Shown: positions 1 through 8,859 of the stretch, piece after piece
Layout: each line of letters begins with the position of its first letter
Numbering within the stretch: position 1 is the stretch's first letter
DNA from: JACOMS01 sp964352785
GTDB lineage: Bacteria; Pseudomonadota; Alphaproteobacteria; Caulobacterales; Maricaulaceae
DNA length: 64,000 bases
Direction of reading: 5' to 3'
Assembly (NCBI GenBank): GCA_964352785.1
Contig: CAYGTI010000018.1
Coordinates: 1-64,000 of the forward strand
Position numbers and translations under genes: made by a program
The notes under the pieces: generated by a model
Database searches by the model: none
What the model was told of the DNA's origin: nothing
Seen by the model: the letters and a program-made list of their open reading frames with translations, nothing else

Positions 1-499
1 ATCCCGGCAATATATGCAGCGTTGTCACACCCGCTTGCAGAGCTTCATCAAAACCAGGGTCTTGCGGCCAGACGCCGTGCTCGGCGTAAACCTCAGATGT
101 AATCGGGCTTGTGATTTCATTGCCGTCATTATGCGCATTCACCGAAGGCGAGGGATAATTGCCCAAATGAGAGTGAACATCAATAATGCCAGGCGTCACG
201 TAACGCCCGCCAGCATCAATAGTTTGGGTCACGCCGTCCAGCGCAAGATCATCGGCTGAGATCGCAGATATCTTGCCGTCTTTGATTAAAATATTAGCTG
301 ACTCTATTTCGCCGCCCAAACCATCGATGACAAACGCATTTGTGATCAACGTGGTCTCTGATACCATCGGCACATATGTCGAGGCAAACGCCGCCGCAGG
401 AGCTTCATCAGTTTCGCTATTTTCGGGTGTGTCCGCGCAAGCCGCTAGGATTGCCACAGACGCAGCGCCTAAAAGCGCCATCCATTTTCTGTCTCTCAT
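1..499 (-). CDS. Amidohydrolase-family lipoprotein, 5' part only (runs off the left edge)
   Basis: The reading frame begins at ATG 499-497 and is still open at base 1, so about 166 N-terminal residues are visible. The start is a lipoprotein signal (MRDRKWMALLGA, then ILAAC as lipobox), so the product should be anchored to a membrane facing the periplasm. A linker is followed by the beta-sandwich start of an amidohydrolase (ITNAFVIDGLGG, IKDGKISAI) and the metal-binding strand YVTPGIIDVHSHLG, whose HxH pair binds the catalytic metal in imidazolonepropionase and dipeptidase-like amidohydrolases. The following text (YPSPSVNAHND, AGVTTLHILPG) also fits this family. The substrate cannot be told. 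It is divergent from the aminopeptidase gene at 657, 157 bp away. Confidence 0.8.
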   Translation of the reverse strand, partial: MRDRKWMALLGAASVAILAACADTPENSETDEAPAAAFASTYVPMVSETTLITNAFVIDGLGGEIESANILIKDGKISAISADDLALDGVTQTIDAGGRYVTPGIIDVHSHLGNYPSPSVNAHNDGNEITSPITSEVYAEHGVWPQDPGFDEALQAGVTTLHILPG

Positions 500-656
500 A
501 CCGTCTATTAAGCACGGGATTCGCCGCGCGGCAATGCCGGAACAAATTTTTGGCTTTGGCGCACGATCTTCACAGACGCGGCTTTTATTGACCGCCCGTT
601 TGATGTCTGCCATTGCGCGCCTATATAGAGTAAAATGAAAACGAAAGAGCTATCGC

Positions 657-2468
657 ATGATTCAGAATTTTGACGTTCAGGGCGGGCCGGAATTTGGCCG
701 CCAAAACCTGCCCAAACTTCGCGCGGCGCTTAAAACGCAAAACCTCGACGGTTTTCTGATCCCGCACGAAGACGAATATCAAAACGAATATCTACCCGAT
801 TGTAACGAGCGCCTGATGTGGGCAACAGGCTTTACTGGCTCCGCCGGGGCCGCTGTTGTTTTGCAAGGCGCAGCAGCGGTGTTTGTCGATGGCCGCTACA
901 CCCTCCAAGTCGGCGCGCAGGTCGACGACACACTCTATGCCTTTAAGCGCCTCGAGGATAAAGGCGTGACCGCATGGTTATCCGCAAACGTCAAACCCGG
1001 ACAGGTGATCGGGTATGATCCGCGCCTACATTCACCGACGCACCTCAAAGCGCTCACCGCCGCCGTAGAAAAAGCCGGCGGCGCTATGAAGGCAGTGGAT
1101 CAAAACCCTATTGACACCGCATGGACGGACCGACCTGCGCCTCCTGCTGCCAAAGTCTCTATCCAACCTCTAAAGTATTCCGGCGAGGACCACGACAAAA
1201 AACGGACGCGGATTGCAGATATCCTGAAAGACAAGAATGCCGACGCTGCGCTCATCACCTCGCCCGCCTCTATCGCGTGGCTGCTCAATATTCGCGGCGG
1301 GGATGTGATGTGTACGCCCCTGCCTTTATCTACCGCGGTCCTGAAATCCGACGGCCATGTGGATCTTTATATCAACCCGGCCAAAATCACCGAAGACGTA
1401 CGCGCGCACCTTGGCAATCACGTCACCTTGCGCACTGAAGACGCCCTCGAAGACGGCCTGAAAGATCTGAGCTCACGCACAGTTATGGCCGATCCGGCGG
1501 TCAGTTCGGCGTGGTATTTTACAGCCCTAGAGTCGGCCGGCGCAAAAATCCTTCGCGCGTCTGACCCCGTTGCGCTGCCCAAGGCGCAAAAAAATGCCGC
1601 CGAGATTGCGGGGACAACCCAAGCCCATATTCGCGACGGCGCGGCGCTGACGGCCTATTTGCACTGGCTCGATACTTACGCGCAAAGCGGCCACTATGAT
1701 GAGATTGCCGCCGCGCAAAAGCTAGAGGCCTACCGCGCCGAGACTGGCCTTTTGCGTGACCTCTCATTTGAGAGCATCTCCGGCGCGGGAGCAAACGGCG
1801 CGATTGTTCATTACCGTGTCTCCAAAGCAACCACCGCCAAGCTGGCGCGCGGCACACTGTTCCTCATCGATAGCGGCGGGCAGTATATTGACGGCACCAC
1901 GGATGTCACCCGCACCGTGCCTATTGGCGATCCTACTCCCGAGATGAAACAGCGATTTACACTTGTCCTCAAAGGCCACATTGCGCTGTCCCGTGTGCGG
2001 TTCCCAACCGGGACGACGGGCAGCAACCTTGACGCGCTCGCCCGTATGGCGCTCTGGGCCAAGGGCTTGGATTATGATCACGGCACCGGGCACGGCGTCG
2101 GAGTTTTTCTCGGCGTTCACGAAGGCCCGCAGCGGATATCCAAAGCGCCCAATACTATTACGCTACGGCCCGGCATGATCGTCTCTAATGAGCCCGGTTA
2201 TTACAAAACCGGCGGCTACGGCATTCGCATTGAAAATCTGCAATATGTGACAGACGCGGCAGATATTCCCGGCGGCGAGCGCCCGATGATGGGGTTTGAG
2301 ACGCTTACTTACGCGCCGATCCACAAAGCCTTGATTGACACCGATTTGCTCAGCTCTGAAGAACTCGGCTGGCTCAACGGATATCACGCTGATGTTCTGA
2401 CCAAAATCGGGCCGCTCGTAAACGGCGAAGTGAAAGACTGGCTCTCCGCCGCTTGCGCGCCGCTCTAA
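657..2468 (+). CDS. Xaa-Pro aminopeptidase, M24B family (PepP-like)
   Basis: A 603-residue cytoplasmic metallopeptidase predicted to remove N-terminal residues that precede proline. Two creatinase-type N-terminal domains (about 1-310) come before the pita-bread catalytic domain. All five metal ligands are visible: D405 and D416 (IDSGGQYIDGTTDVTRT), H479 (GTGHGVGVF), E512 (SNEPGYY) and E526 (RIENLQY). The C-terminal tail (about 540-603) matches the M24_C extension of the long eukaryote-like aminopeptidase P type, and the length fits that type rather than the 440-residue E. coli PepP. No signal peptide is seen. The start follows a GAAAGAG stretch. The gene ends 8 bp from the convergent ORF at 2477. 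Confidence 0.9.
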   Translation: MIQNFDVQGGPEFGRQNLPKLRAALKTQNLDGFLIPHEDEYQNEYLPDCNERLMWATGFTGSAGAAVVLQGAAAVFVDGRYTLQVGAQVDDTLYAFKRLEDKGVTAWLSANVKPGQVIGYDPRLHSPTHLKALTAAVEKAGGAMKAVDQNPIDTAWTDRPAPPAAKVSIQPLKYSGEDHDKKRTRIADILKDKNADAALITSPASIAWLLNIRGGDVMCTPLPLSTAVLKSDGHVDLYINPAKITEDVRAHLGNHVTLRTEDALEDGLKDLSSRTVMADPAVSSAWYFTALESAGAKILRASDPVALPKAQKNAAEIAGTTQAHIRDGAALTAYLHWLDTYAQSGHYDEIAAAQKLEAYRAETGLLRDLSFESISGAGANGAIVHYRVSKATTAKLARGTLFLIDSGGQYIDGTTDVTRTVPIGDPTPEMKQRFTLVLKGHIALSRVRFPTGTTGSNLDALARMALWAKGLDYDHGTGHGVGVFLGVHEGPQRISKAPNTITLRPGMIVSNEPGYYKTGGYGIRIENLQYVTDAADIPGGERPMMGFETLTYAPIHKALIDTDLLSSEELGWLNGYHADVLTKIGPLVNGEVKDWLSAACAPL

Positions 2469-2476
2469 ACACATAA

Positions 2477-3691
2477 TCAAGGCGGCGCCCGACCATTTTT
2501 CAGTAGCCAGGCTTTTGAGCGCATAGCGCGCTTTGCCGCACTTTCTTGTTTTGCGCGCTTCGCCGCGCGGCGTCGAGCCTTGCGGTTACCGTGAGGTCTT
2601 TTGGGAGGCTCCGGCATAATAAGCTCTGCGTTTGCAGGTTGAGCCGTAGGTTTTTCCGTCGCAGCAACCGCTCTTACGGTAAAACCCATAGCCTTGCCGC
2701 CCGCTGAAACCTCGGAAAATGGCACCTCACATGCGCCAGGCCGCGCTTGCGGCGGCGCGGGCAGCTCAATCGGCGGCCAGATAGAGCCGTAATCCGCATC
2801 AGCGGGTTTAAAGTCCTTGAGCCGCATAGGCCTGTCATCAGCCGTGCATGTTTTAGGAATTTTTGCTATTGGCGGCCGCGTACTTGGTGGCCTGTGATGC
2901 CGTTTCCATTGCGCCCGAAGTTGCGCCGCGCGCCGCTCGATCCAATAAACGGACGTGCCGCGCGGATCATAACCGAGCGCGGCGGTTTGTTCTTTGAATT
3001 TATAAATAGATGCCGGGCTCTCGCGCCAACGGAAAGCAGGTTGTGATCTCTGCAACCCGTCATCCCGGAAAGTTTCGGGCGCAGCCCGGGACTTATCTGG
3101 GACCCCGAGAGGGAATGCGCTATCTGTTACAATCTCTCGAGGCCCCGGATCAAGTCCGGGGTGACAGATAGAGGGAGACTCCATCTCTGTCATTCCGCTC
3201 TCAGACACGTTCGAAGGGAGCAAAGCCGGAGAGCCGGAAGATCGAGCGTTCATCGAAAGTCTGTCGTCACTCTCTGGGTCTTGAGGCTTGTGCTCCTCTT
3301 GCCCGGAATGACGGGATTGAGTGATGGTCTCGTCCAATCTCTGCAGTACCAGCTTCACGCGCATATACATTTTGAGCGGGGCGAGCAGCGCCTCGGCAAT
3401 GCCGCGCAGAACATACAGACAGCGGCCCTCATCCAGAGCGGTCAGGACAACCCGGCCCGCCAGCTCGGCAAGCTTTCCGCCCGGCAGGCCGCCGTAAGTG
3501 CGCGTCTCATCCTCCTCAAATTGAACGCTCGTCTTTCGCAGCGCACGCGGCAGACGGCCCAGCGTCTTTTGCGCCGTGAGCGCCGCTGCAAATCCGCCGG
3601 GGTCTTCCCGTATCCAATACAGGCCCGGGTTGCGGCGAAGCTTGGCGCGGCGGTCAATGCGCCGATATGTCTGCGTCTCCAAAAGGGTCAT
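2477..3691 (-). CDS. Unknown 404-residue protein with repeat elements inside its reading frame
   Basis: I do not recognise this protein. The N-terminal 120 residues look like a real folded, basic segment (RRNPGLYWIREDPGGFAAAL, ELAGRVVLTALDEGRCLYVL). Residues about 127-211 are encoded by two palindromic repeat elements and read as low-complexity text, including CHPGLDPGPRE, which is the usual translation of an alphaproteobacterial intergenic repeat. The rest has a short helical stretch (YWIERRAAQLRAQWKRHH), a proline-rich middle and a very basic tail (NRKARRRAAKRAKQESAAKR) that may bind nucleic acid. The frame is open throughout, so the elements either inserted in frame or the C-terminal half is a fortuitous extension. 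The stop is 8 bp from the convergent aminopeptidase stop. Confidence 0.5.
   Translation of the reverse strand: MTLLETQTYRRIDRRAKLRRNPGLYWIREDPGGFAAALTAQKTLGRLPRALRKTSVQFEEDETRTYGGLPGGKLAELAGRVVLTALDEGRCLYVLRGIAEALLAPLKMYMRVKLVLQRLDETITQSRHSGQEEHKPQDPESDDRLSMNARSSGSPALLPSNVSESGMTEMESPSICHPGLDPGPREIVTDSAFPLGVPDKSRAAPETFRDDGLQRSQPAFRWRESPASIYKFKEQTAALGYDPRGTSVYWIERRAAQLRAQWKRHHRPPSTRPPIAKIPKTCTADDRPMRLKDFKPADADYGSIWPPIELPAPPQARPGACEVPFSEVSAGGKAMGFTVRAVAATEKPTAQPANAELIMPEPPKRPHGNRKARRRAAKRAKQESAAKRAMRSKAWLLKNGRAPP
3059..3165. repeat. Palindromic repeat element A inside the 2477-3691 ORF
   Basis: A 107-bp unit begins GTCATCCCGG and ends CCGGGGTGAC, which are near-perfect inverted ends. The right end holds a 7-bp hairpin (CCCCGGA at 3143-3149, TCCGGGG at 3155-3161). 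This GGACTTGATCCGGGG type of sequence is a common dispersed repeat in alphaproteobacteria and is normally intergenic. Here it lies in an open reading frame and is translated as GLDPGPRE. Confidence 0.75.
3189..3312. repeat. Palindromic repeat element B inside the 2477-3691 ORF
   Basis: A 124-bp unit bounded by a perfect 9-bp inverted repeat, GTCATTCCG at 3189-3197 and CGGAATGAC at 3304-3312. It lies 23 bp from element A and its ends resemble those of A (GTCATyCCG), so both probably belong to one MITE-like family. No transposase is encoded in it. Confidence 0.7.
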
Positions 3692-3766
3692 GCTCTTACA
3701 TTACCCCCAAACCCAAAACCGAGGATTAGATTGTGTGGAAGGTAAGTTTTACAAAGGAAAACAGCA

Positions 3767-3782
3767 TTTCAAACGTTTGAAA
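3767..3782. promoter_or_regulatory. 16-bp perfect palindrome, possible operator
   Basis: TTTCAAACGTTTGAAA reads the same on both strands. It lies in the 202-bp space between the divergent ORFs starting at 3691 (minus) and 3894 (plus), in AT-rich DNA, which is where a dimeric repressor or activator could act. No flanking U-run makes it a terminator. The binding protein is unknown. Confidence 0.35.
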
Positions 3783-3893
3783 GATAATTTTTCATCAGCA
3801 ATAAAACATAGATTTTCGCCATCACTGGACACACATTAATAACCTTCTATATTTTAAGTCGGGTGTACTAACACAGTAAACGAAGGCGGTACA

Positions 3894-4625
3894 ATGTTAC
3901 TCAGACGCATCACAAAACATGTGGAAAACGAAAACTGGTTCGCTGTAGCGCTCGATTTTGTTATTGTGGTCTCTGGTGTTTTCATCGGTCTACAGTTGGG
4001 CAACTGGAACGAAGCCAGACAAACGCATGCGGCATTTGAAGAGGCCAGCGACAGGCTCGTGGCAGAAAGCCTAGCAAACCTCGAAACGGTTGAGAAATTT
4101 CTGACGGATGTAAATTTGCGCAAAGGCTTGGCACAAGACGCCATCTCAGCTTTACGCAAATGTGACAGCGGCACAACCGCTCAGCAAAACGTACTCGCCG
4201 GCGCGAATGCGATACGCGGCACAGCAACGCTGCACCTGCGGCAGACCGCTCTGTCAGCGACAACAAGCAATGCTGCGTTTTTATCGCTGCTGGAAGGTGA
4301 AAAACGCGAACACTTGAAAGAATTTGAACGCCAACTGACGCAAGCGAGCATAACTCTAAAATGGTTGGAGGATTGGCCCTTCACAGATCATATAGAAAAT
4401 ACGCCCTATGTGAATTATAGCGAACTTATATCTATTCCCGCTATGGATGATGTGATGATAAGAAACATAACGATTGACGCCCCATTAGATCAGATTTGTA
4501 AAGATAAAACCTTTCTGAGGCCGTTTTATTTATGGGAGCGCACTGCAACTTTTCAAAGCTTGCGAGCCCAGCAAGTACGGGGTTGGTTGACTGGGAATAT
4601 TGAAATCATGAATGGCAGTAATTAA
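3894..4625 (+). CDS. DUF6090-like membrane-anchored protein
   Basis: A 243-residue protein of unknown function. It opens with the characteristic MLLRRITKHVENENWFAVAL segment, then one membrane helix (about 18-40, DFVIVVSGVFIGLQLGNW) and a NEAR motif, followed by a mostly helical extramembrane domain. This N-terminal arrangement is what I know from DUF6090 proteins, which are widespread and uncharacterised. A good ribosome site (GAAGGCGG) lies 4-5 bases before ATG 3894. The gene stands alone, facing the Sel1 protein gene. Confidence 0.6.
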   Translation: MLLRRITKHVENENWFAVALDFVIVVSGVFIGLQLGNWNEARQTHAAFEEASDRLVAESLANLETVEKFLTDVNLRKGLAQDAISALRKCDSGTTAQQNVLAGANAIRGTATLHLRQTALSATTSNAAFLSLLEGEKREHLKEFERQLTQASITLKWLEDWPFTDHIENTPYVNYSELISIPAMDDVMIRNITIDAPLDQICKDKTFLRPFYLWERTATFQSLRAQQVRGWLTGNIEIMNGSN

Positions 4626-4682
4626 CGTCGTACTATTTGTCTTATCAGAAATGGTAATTTCGGTGCCAGTTATGCCTTTGCT

Positions 4683-5462
4683 TCAAAACAGCTCATTGAT
4701 GCCCAGAGTGCCGAATTTTGCTTCGAACGCAGCGATCTCATCGGAGTTGAAAGTTTCGAATAAAGCCTCAAATGCACGAGTGGCTTTGCCATAGCCCTTG
4801 CGGCTAGCTTTGTCGTAAAAACGGGCGGCTTTGACCCGGTCGCGCTCACGGCCTTTGCCGTGTTCATAAGCATCGCCGAGCAAATAAAGGCTCTTCATAT
4901 GGCCACGCCTCGCAGACGGCTCAAGATGAACGAAAGCCTCTGCGTAATGTCCCTCCATATACAAATCACGTCCGGGCCGATAATCTTTGTCCGCGCCGTC
5001 GCTCAAGAGACGGTAGCCCTTTCCCATTGCGTGGCGACCAAGCCACCATGCGGGAGCTGCACTTAAAATACCAAATGTTATAAGACTGCCTGTTGATAAC
5101 CCATCGACAAAAAACATCTTAAATAACCCGTTTATGATCACCACCGATGGGATGGCCATGACATAGATTCGCCGAAATGTACGAGATCGCTCGGCGCAGA
5201 AAAATGCTAGGGCAATTAAAAACAGCGCAATAAGAAAAAGCTGCCAGTCTCGCGCTTTTGCCTCAAGGAGGTTTTCACTGATGATCGAAAGACTCATCAC
5301 ACCGAACACAAATGGGGCTATGACCAAGACGAACCATGTCACGAAGCTCCGCCGCGCGTAACGTAAGTGAATTTTTATGAACCCGGGCGTACGAAAACCC
5401 AGCGCCAACGGCAGATATTTGCGCAATCCTGCCTGAACCGTTTGCCATGACATCTCGCTCAT
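4683..5462 (-). CDS. Membrane protein with C-terminal Sel1-like repeats
   Basis: A 259-residue protein. The N-terminal half holds about four to five hydrophobic helices between residues 38 and 145 (for example FVLVIAPFVFGVMSLSI and FLIALFLIALAFFCA). The C-terminal part has helical repeat text of Sel1/TPR type (EGHYAEAFVHLEPSARRGHM, LYLLGDAYEHGKGRERD, KAARFYDKASRKGYGKA), with the usual A..Y..AA..G spacing. Such repeats mediate protein contacts; no enzymatic motif is seen. It may be a membrane-bound scaffold, but the role is unknown. Confidence 0.6.
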   Translation of the reverse strand: MSEMSWQTVQAGLRKYLPLALGFRTPGFIKIHLRYARRSFVTWFVLVIAPFVFGVMSLSIISENLLEAKARDWQLFLIALFLIALAFFCAERSRTFRRIYVMAIPSVVIINGLFKMFFVDGLSTGSLITFGILSAAPAWWLGRHAMGKGYRLLSDGADKDYRPGRDLYMEGHYAEAFVHLEPSARRGHMKSLYLLGDAYEHGKGRERDRVKAARFYDKASRKGYGKATRAFEALFETFNSDEIAAFEAKFGTLGINELF

Positions 5463-5540
5463 TACTGTCCAATCCGCACTTTAATTACCAAGATATTATA
5501 CAAATAATGTGGTTGCAAACCAAACGACGCTAAAGTCCGT

Positions 5541-5966
5541 TCATGACACTGCAAATGCGGCAAGGCCTCCGACCAAAAGTAGATTAATAACAATCATAAC
5601 CACCAAAGGTGGGTTCCCAGCCGTGTTTTTTTTCACGGAGCGCACGATCATTGTCAATGGCAGCGCGCCAACAAGACCGATAATGCCGATCGCGTAACCG
5701 GCCCATATCTCACCACCTCTAAACGGAATGAGTAGCAAAATCAGCATAGCGAGACCTGTGGAGATGCCGAAATAACCGCCGCCATTAAGAAGCGCCTTGA
5801 GCATAAATTGGTATTTAGGGTCAATATCGTCCCAAGAGGTCTCAAGAGCCTGTAAATGATAGGGCATGATCGTCCGGCGCGACGCATACAGCACGCCAAT
5901 CAGAAGCGTCGCTATCACGGAAAGCAGATAAAGTGTGAAAGATAGTGTCAAAGCAAATGTGTCCAT
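5541..5966 (-). CDS. Small four-helix membrane protein, unknown
   Basis: A 141-residue protein read from ATG 5966 (MDTFALTLSFTLYLLSV). A longer version would need a TTG start at 5987 and is less likely. Four hydrophobic helices are visible: near residues 4-24, 62-80 (GYFGISTGLAMLILLLIPF), 85-105 and 120-138. No motif or family is recognised. It is transcribed in the same direction as the Sel1-like gene, 78 bp upstream of it. Confidence 0.5.
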   Translation of the reverse strand: MDTFALTLSFTLYLLSVIATLLIGVLYASRRTIMPYHLQALETSWDDIDPKYQFMLKALLNGGGYFGISTGLAMLILLLIPFRGGEIWAGYAIGIIGLVGALPLTMIVRSVKKNTAGNPPLVVMIVINLLLVGGLAAFAVS

Positions 5967-6055
5967 AACTTCACGCCTAGAACCCAAAGGACGGATTGTC
6001 TAGCGATGTTTTAAAGCGGCATCGACAGCAGGACCATCAGGTAAATTTTACTTAC

Positions 6056-6083
6056 AAAAAAACCCTCTGCTTTCAACAGAGGG
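6056..6083 (-). terminator. Intrinsic terminator after the TonB-dependent receptor at 6187
   Basis: A stem CCCTCTG (6063-6069) / CAGAGGG (6077-6083) is bordered by a run of seven A on the plus strand (6056-6062), which is a U-run in the minus-strand transcript. It lies about 100 bp past the receptor stop codon. Confidence 0.85.
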
Positions 6084-6127
6084 TGTGTGAGCCAATCATC
6101 TTTCAGAAGAAAGCTTACTGGAAAGCA

Positions 6128-6156
6128 GCGAGGAGGCGCGGTTTGCGCCTCCTCGC
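6128..6156. other. Perfect 12-bp hairpin in the receptor 3' untranslated region
   Basis: GCGAGGAGGCGC at 6128-6139 pairs exactly with GCGCCTCCTCGC at 6145-6156 around a 5-base loop. It lies between the receptor stop codon and the U-run terminator but has no U-run of its own, so it may protect the 3' end of the mRNA or be a repeat-type palindrome. Confidence 0.6.
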
Positions 6157-6186
6157 ATGTATAAGAGTTTAGGCCTCTGCTAAGCT

Positions 6187-8859
6187 TTAAAAGCTGTAAC
6201 GCGCGGCAACACCATATGTACGCGGCTGGTTCGGGTAGGCATTCACAGTACCGGCCTGAACAACACCCGGGAACGCACTTGTATATGTTTCGTGGTTAAA
6301 CAGGTTGTTACCCCATAAGCGCAGCGCCACACCATTATCAAAATCAAATCCAAATGATGCATTAAAAACGCTTGTGTCGCGCACAAGTCCTGGAATGTTG
6401 TCAACAATTTGAACTTCATCTTCATATTGATAGTTACCACGGATGAAGGCGGACATACCGTTTTCAAAGAAATGCGTGTAAGTCGCGGACGCTGTCAAAG
6501 CAATCTCGTTGATACCCGCTGGCTTTTGCCCTGAAATGTCGCCAACACCGTCAATGCGGCCATCAGCTTGGTCAAGAGCGCTACCAGTTTGAACTGGTGC
6601 TGTGGTGAATGAGTCATAAACGGGGTCTTGAATCACGCCGCCAAATGTCAATGTCAATGGCTCGAACGGTGTGAAGGTTGAGTCAAATTCAATACCCTGC
6701 GTGGACTGTTGACCCGCATTAGCCAAAACAAAACCAGTACCTTGGAAAATCGTCGACTGGAAGTTTTGAACGGTTTGATCAAACATAGCAATGTTAATCG
6801 CACCCATGTCGAAGCGCGCTTTGAGGCCTATTTCAAACACTTCAACAGTTTCAGGCGCCGTGAACCGGGTTCCGAAATTACGGCCTGTTGCAGGGTTATA
6901 GTTGTTGGGTAAGAGGCCCGCCGCTTGAAGCGCAGCACCGTCAGACAAGAACGGACGCGAGTCGCGCGTCAGGTTCCAAGACGAAGCTTTAAAGCCCGTT
7001 GCGTAGCTACCATAAACATTGATGTTATCATTGACTTCGTATGCCGCCTTGACGGTGTAGGTCAATTCGTCATCCTTGGTGGCCCCGTCTTCCACAGCGT
7101 TCGGGAACGCCAAGAATTGCGGTTGGAACTGAAGGCCAAAGAAGCCGGCAAGAGGGTTCACAGAGGAGTCAAGACTCGTCCGGTCGATGGCCGCAGCGCC
7201 CGCCGCAACCTGTGCTTGGAACCCGGGATAAACCACTGAACCTGGAGCCGTGTTGCCCATCGCGTCAACAATACATGTCGCGCCGAACACAGCGCCAACA
7301 TTGGCTGCAGAGAACGGCAACGGTCCAAGGCCACAGCTTGTAGCAAGAGCCGGGAAGTTTGCCGCCAAACCGCTGACTGTCAAAAACTGCAAGCCAGCAG
7401 CGCCTTCGAGATCAACATTACCAAAAGCGTCCGTATTAACAGAGCTGCCGGACACATCTTTTTTGTCTTCAGTATAGTTTACACCGCCTGTTAGGGTAAG
7501 GCGATCTGTGACGTTGAAGTCAACCGTACCGAAAACGGAGAAGGCTTGGTTTTCTTGGGTGAATGTCTCATTCACGCCCTGGCCCTGTGCAAAATATGTA
7601 CCCGGCGCTGTGCCAAGAATGCTCTCGAGTGCAGCCAATCCGCCGCCCGCAAGAAGTTCCAAATAGGCCCGTGTATCTGCACCGTAATCAAAGCCGGAGT
7701 CCTGTTCGATGGTTTCATCAAAGAAATAACCACCGATCATCCATTCCAGTTGATTGCCGCCATTGGACGCCAAACGCACTTCTTGGGTAAATGTATCAAG
7801 GATGTTGGTTTGATAAACGTTCGGTAGAACTTCGAGTGAATTATAATCTGAATCGTTCACATATGACGAGTCTGTCGTACGGTAAGCCGTAATAGACGTC
7901 AGGGTCGCAAAACCAAGATCATAATCGATTTGACCTGATACGCCACTATCATCAATTTTGTTGAGTGTCTCAGTATCCGTGAAGGTCACGTATGAGAACT
8001 GATCGGCAGCGGTTGGTTGGCGTCCGCCAAGTGAAGCAACGACCTGTCCAGCTGTTGCACCGGAAACGCCATTTAGAGGCCCCTCGATCGCCACACCGGT
8101 ACCGCAGCAATTTTCTGAAAGTGTGCTAAGGTCACCAATCAAACGCACAGAAAGGTTGTCAGTCGGCTCCCACAAGATTTGTCCACGTAGATTAAAGCGA
8201 TCAAGGTTGTTCAAATCTTCGTGTACACCGTCAATAACTTCAAAATAACCATCACGCTTTTGATAGCCTATCCCTAAGCTAACAGCTGTATTTTCAGCTA
8301 CTGCACCCGTAATGTAACCTTTGACATATTTCTGACTGTAATTACCTAATCCACCTTCAAGGTAACCCTCAGTTTCAAACTGAGGCTTTTGAGTCACAAC
8401 GCTTACGACACCAGCCGACGCGTTTTTACCAAAGAGTGTTGACTGTGGGCCGGAAAGAACTTCGATACGCTCTAGAGCTGGAAGATCACCAATCGCAGCC
8501 GCGGCACGCGAACGGTACACACCATCGATAAAAAGACCAACCGCAGGTTCGATCCCGTAATTATTACCGCCATTACCAAAACCACGAATTGTCAGCGTTG
8601 TGTTGGCTGAGTTTTGAAGTTGCGAGACGCGGAACGTCGGCACAACCGTTTGCAAATCTTTGATGTCCAAAATCTGCGCTTTTTCAATAACGTCAGCAGA
8701 TGTCACCGTGACAGCTACTGGTGTCTCTTGCAGTGTTTGTTGACGCTTTGTCGCTGTTACGATGACTTCGTCAAGGCCTGAAGATTGAGCATAGGCCGGT
8801 GCAGCCACGCTGAGCGCAAGTGCTATAGAAGAGCTAAGTAGAATGGATTTTTTGAACAT
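6187..8859 (-). CDS. TonB-dependent receptor (outer-membrane transporter)
   Basis: An 890-residue outer-membrane receptor. A signal peptide (MFKKSILLSSSIALALSVAA, cleavage after A24) is followed by the TonB-box-like LDEVIVTATKR and a plug domain (LQETPVAVTV, TLTIRGFGNGG, LFIDGVYRSR, LERIEVLSGPQSTLFGKNA, GVVSVVTQKP). The remainder is a 22-strand-type barrel ending in aromatic YSF, as expected for BAM recognition. The substrate is not identifiable; closest in style are the large alphaproteobacterial receptors used for carbohydrates, vitamins or siderophores. The gene is monocistronic, with a 336-bp upstream region and its own terminator. Confidence 0.93.
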   Translation of the reverse strand: MFKKSILLSSSIALALSVAAPAYAQSSGLDEVIVTATKRQQTLQETPVAVTVTSADVIEKAQILDIKDLQTVVPTFRVSQLQNSANTTLTIRGFGNGGNNYGIEPAVGLFIDGVYRSRAAAAIGDLPALERIEVLSGPQSTLFGKNASAGVVSVVTQKPQFETEGYLEGGLGNYSQKYVKGYITGAVAENTAVSLGIGYQKRDGYFEVIDGVHEDLNNLDRFNLRGQILWEPTDNLSVRLIGDLSTLSENCCGTGVAIEGPLNGVSGATAGQVVASLGGRQPTAADQFSYVTFTDTETLNKIDDSGVSGQIDYDLGFATLTSITAYRTTDSSYVNDSDYNSLEVLPNVYQTNILDTFTQEVRLASNGGNQLEWMIGGYFFDETIEQDSGFDYGADTRAYLELLAGGGLAALESILGTAPGTYFAQGQGVNETFTQENQAFSVFGTVDFNVTDRLTLTGGVNYTEDKKDVSGSSVNTDAFGNVDLEGAAGLQFLTVSGLAANFPALATSCGLGPLPFSAANVGAVFGATCIVDAMGNTAPGSVVYPGFQAQVAAGAAAIDRTSLDSSVNPLAGFFGLQFQPQFLAFPNAVEDGATKDDELTYTVKAAYEVNDNINVYGSYATGFKASSWNLTRDSRPFLSDGAALQAAGLLPNNYNPATGRNFGTRFTAPETVEVFEIGLKARFDMGAINIAMFDQTVQNFQSTIFQGTGFVLANAGQQSTQGIEFDSTFTPFEPLTLTFGGVIQDPVYDSFTTAPVQTGSALDQADGRIDGVGDISGQKPAGINEIALTASATYTHFFENGMSAFIRGNYQYEDEVQIVDNIPGLVRDTSVFNASFGFDFDNGVALRLWGNNLFNHETYTSAFPGVVQAGTVNAYPNQPRTYGVAARYSF

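Noticed and set aside
3161..3745. 194-residue plus-strand frame across the repeat elements
   Set aside because: It is the antisense of the 404-residue frame and of the palindromic repeats, has no ribosome site and reads as Arg/Leu/Gln-rich text without any domain.
7546..7827. Plus-strand frame inside the first receptor gene
   Set aside because: One of many antisense frames in long GC-balanced genes; no ribosome site and no recognisable protein text.
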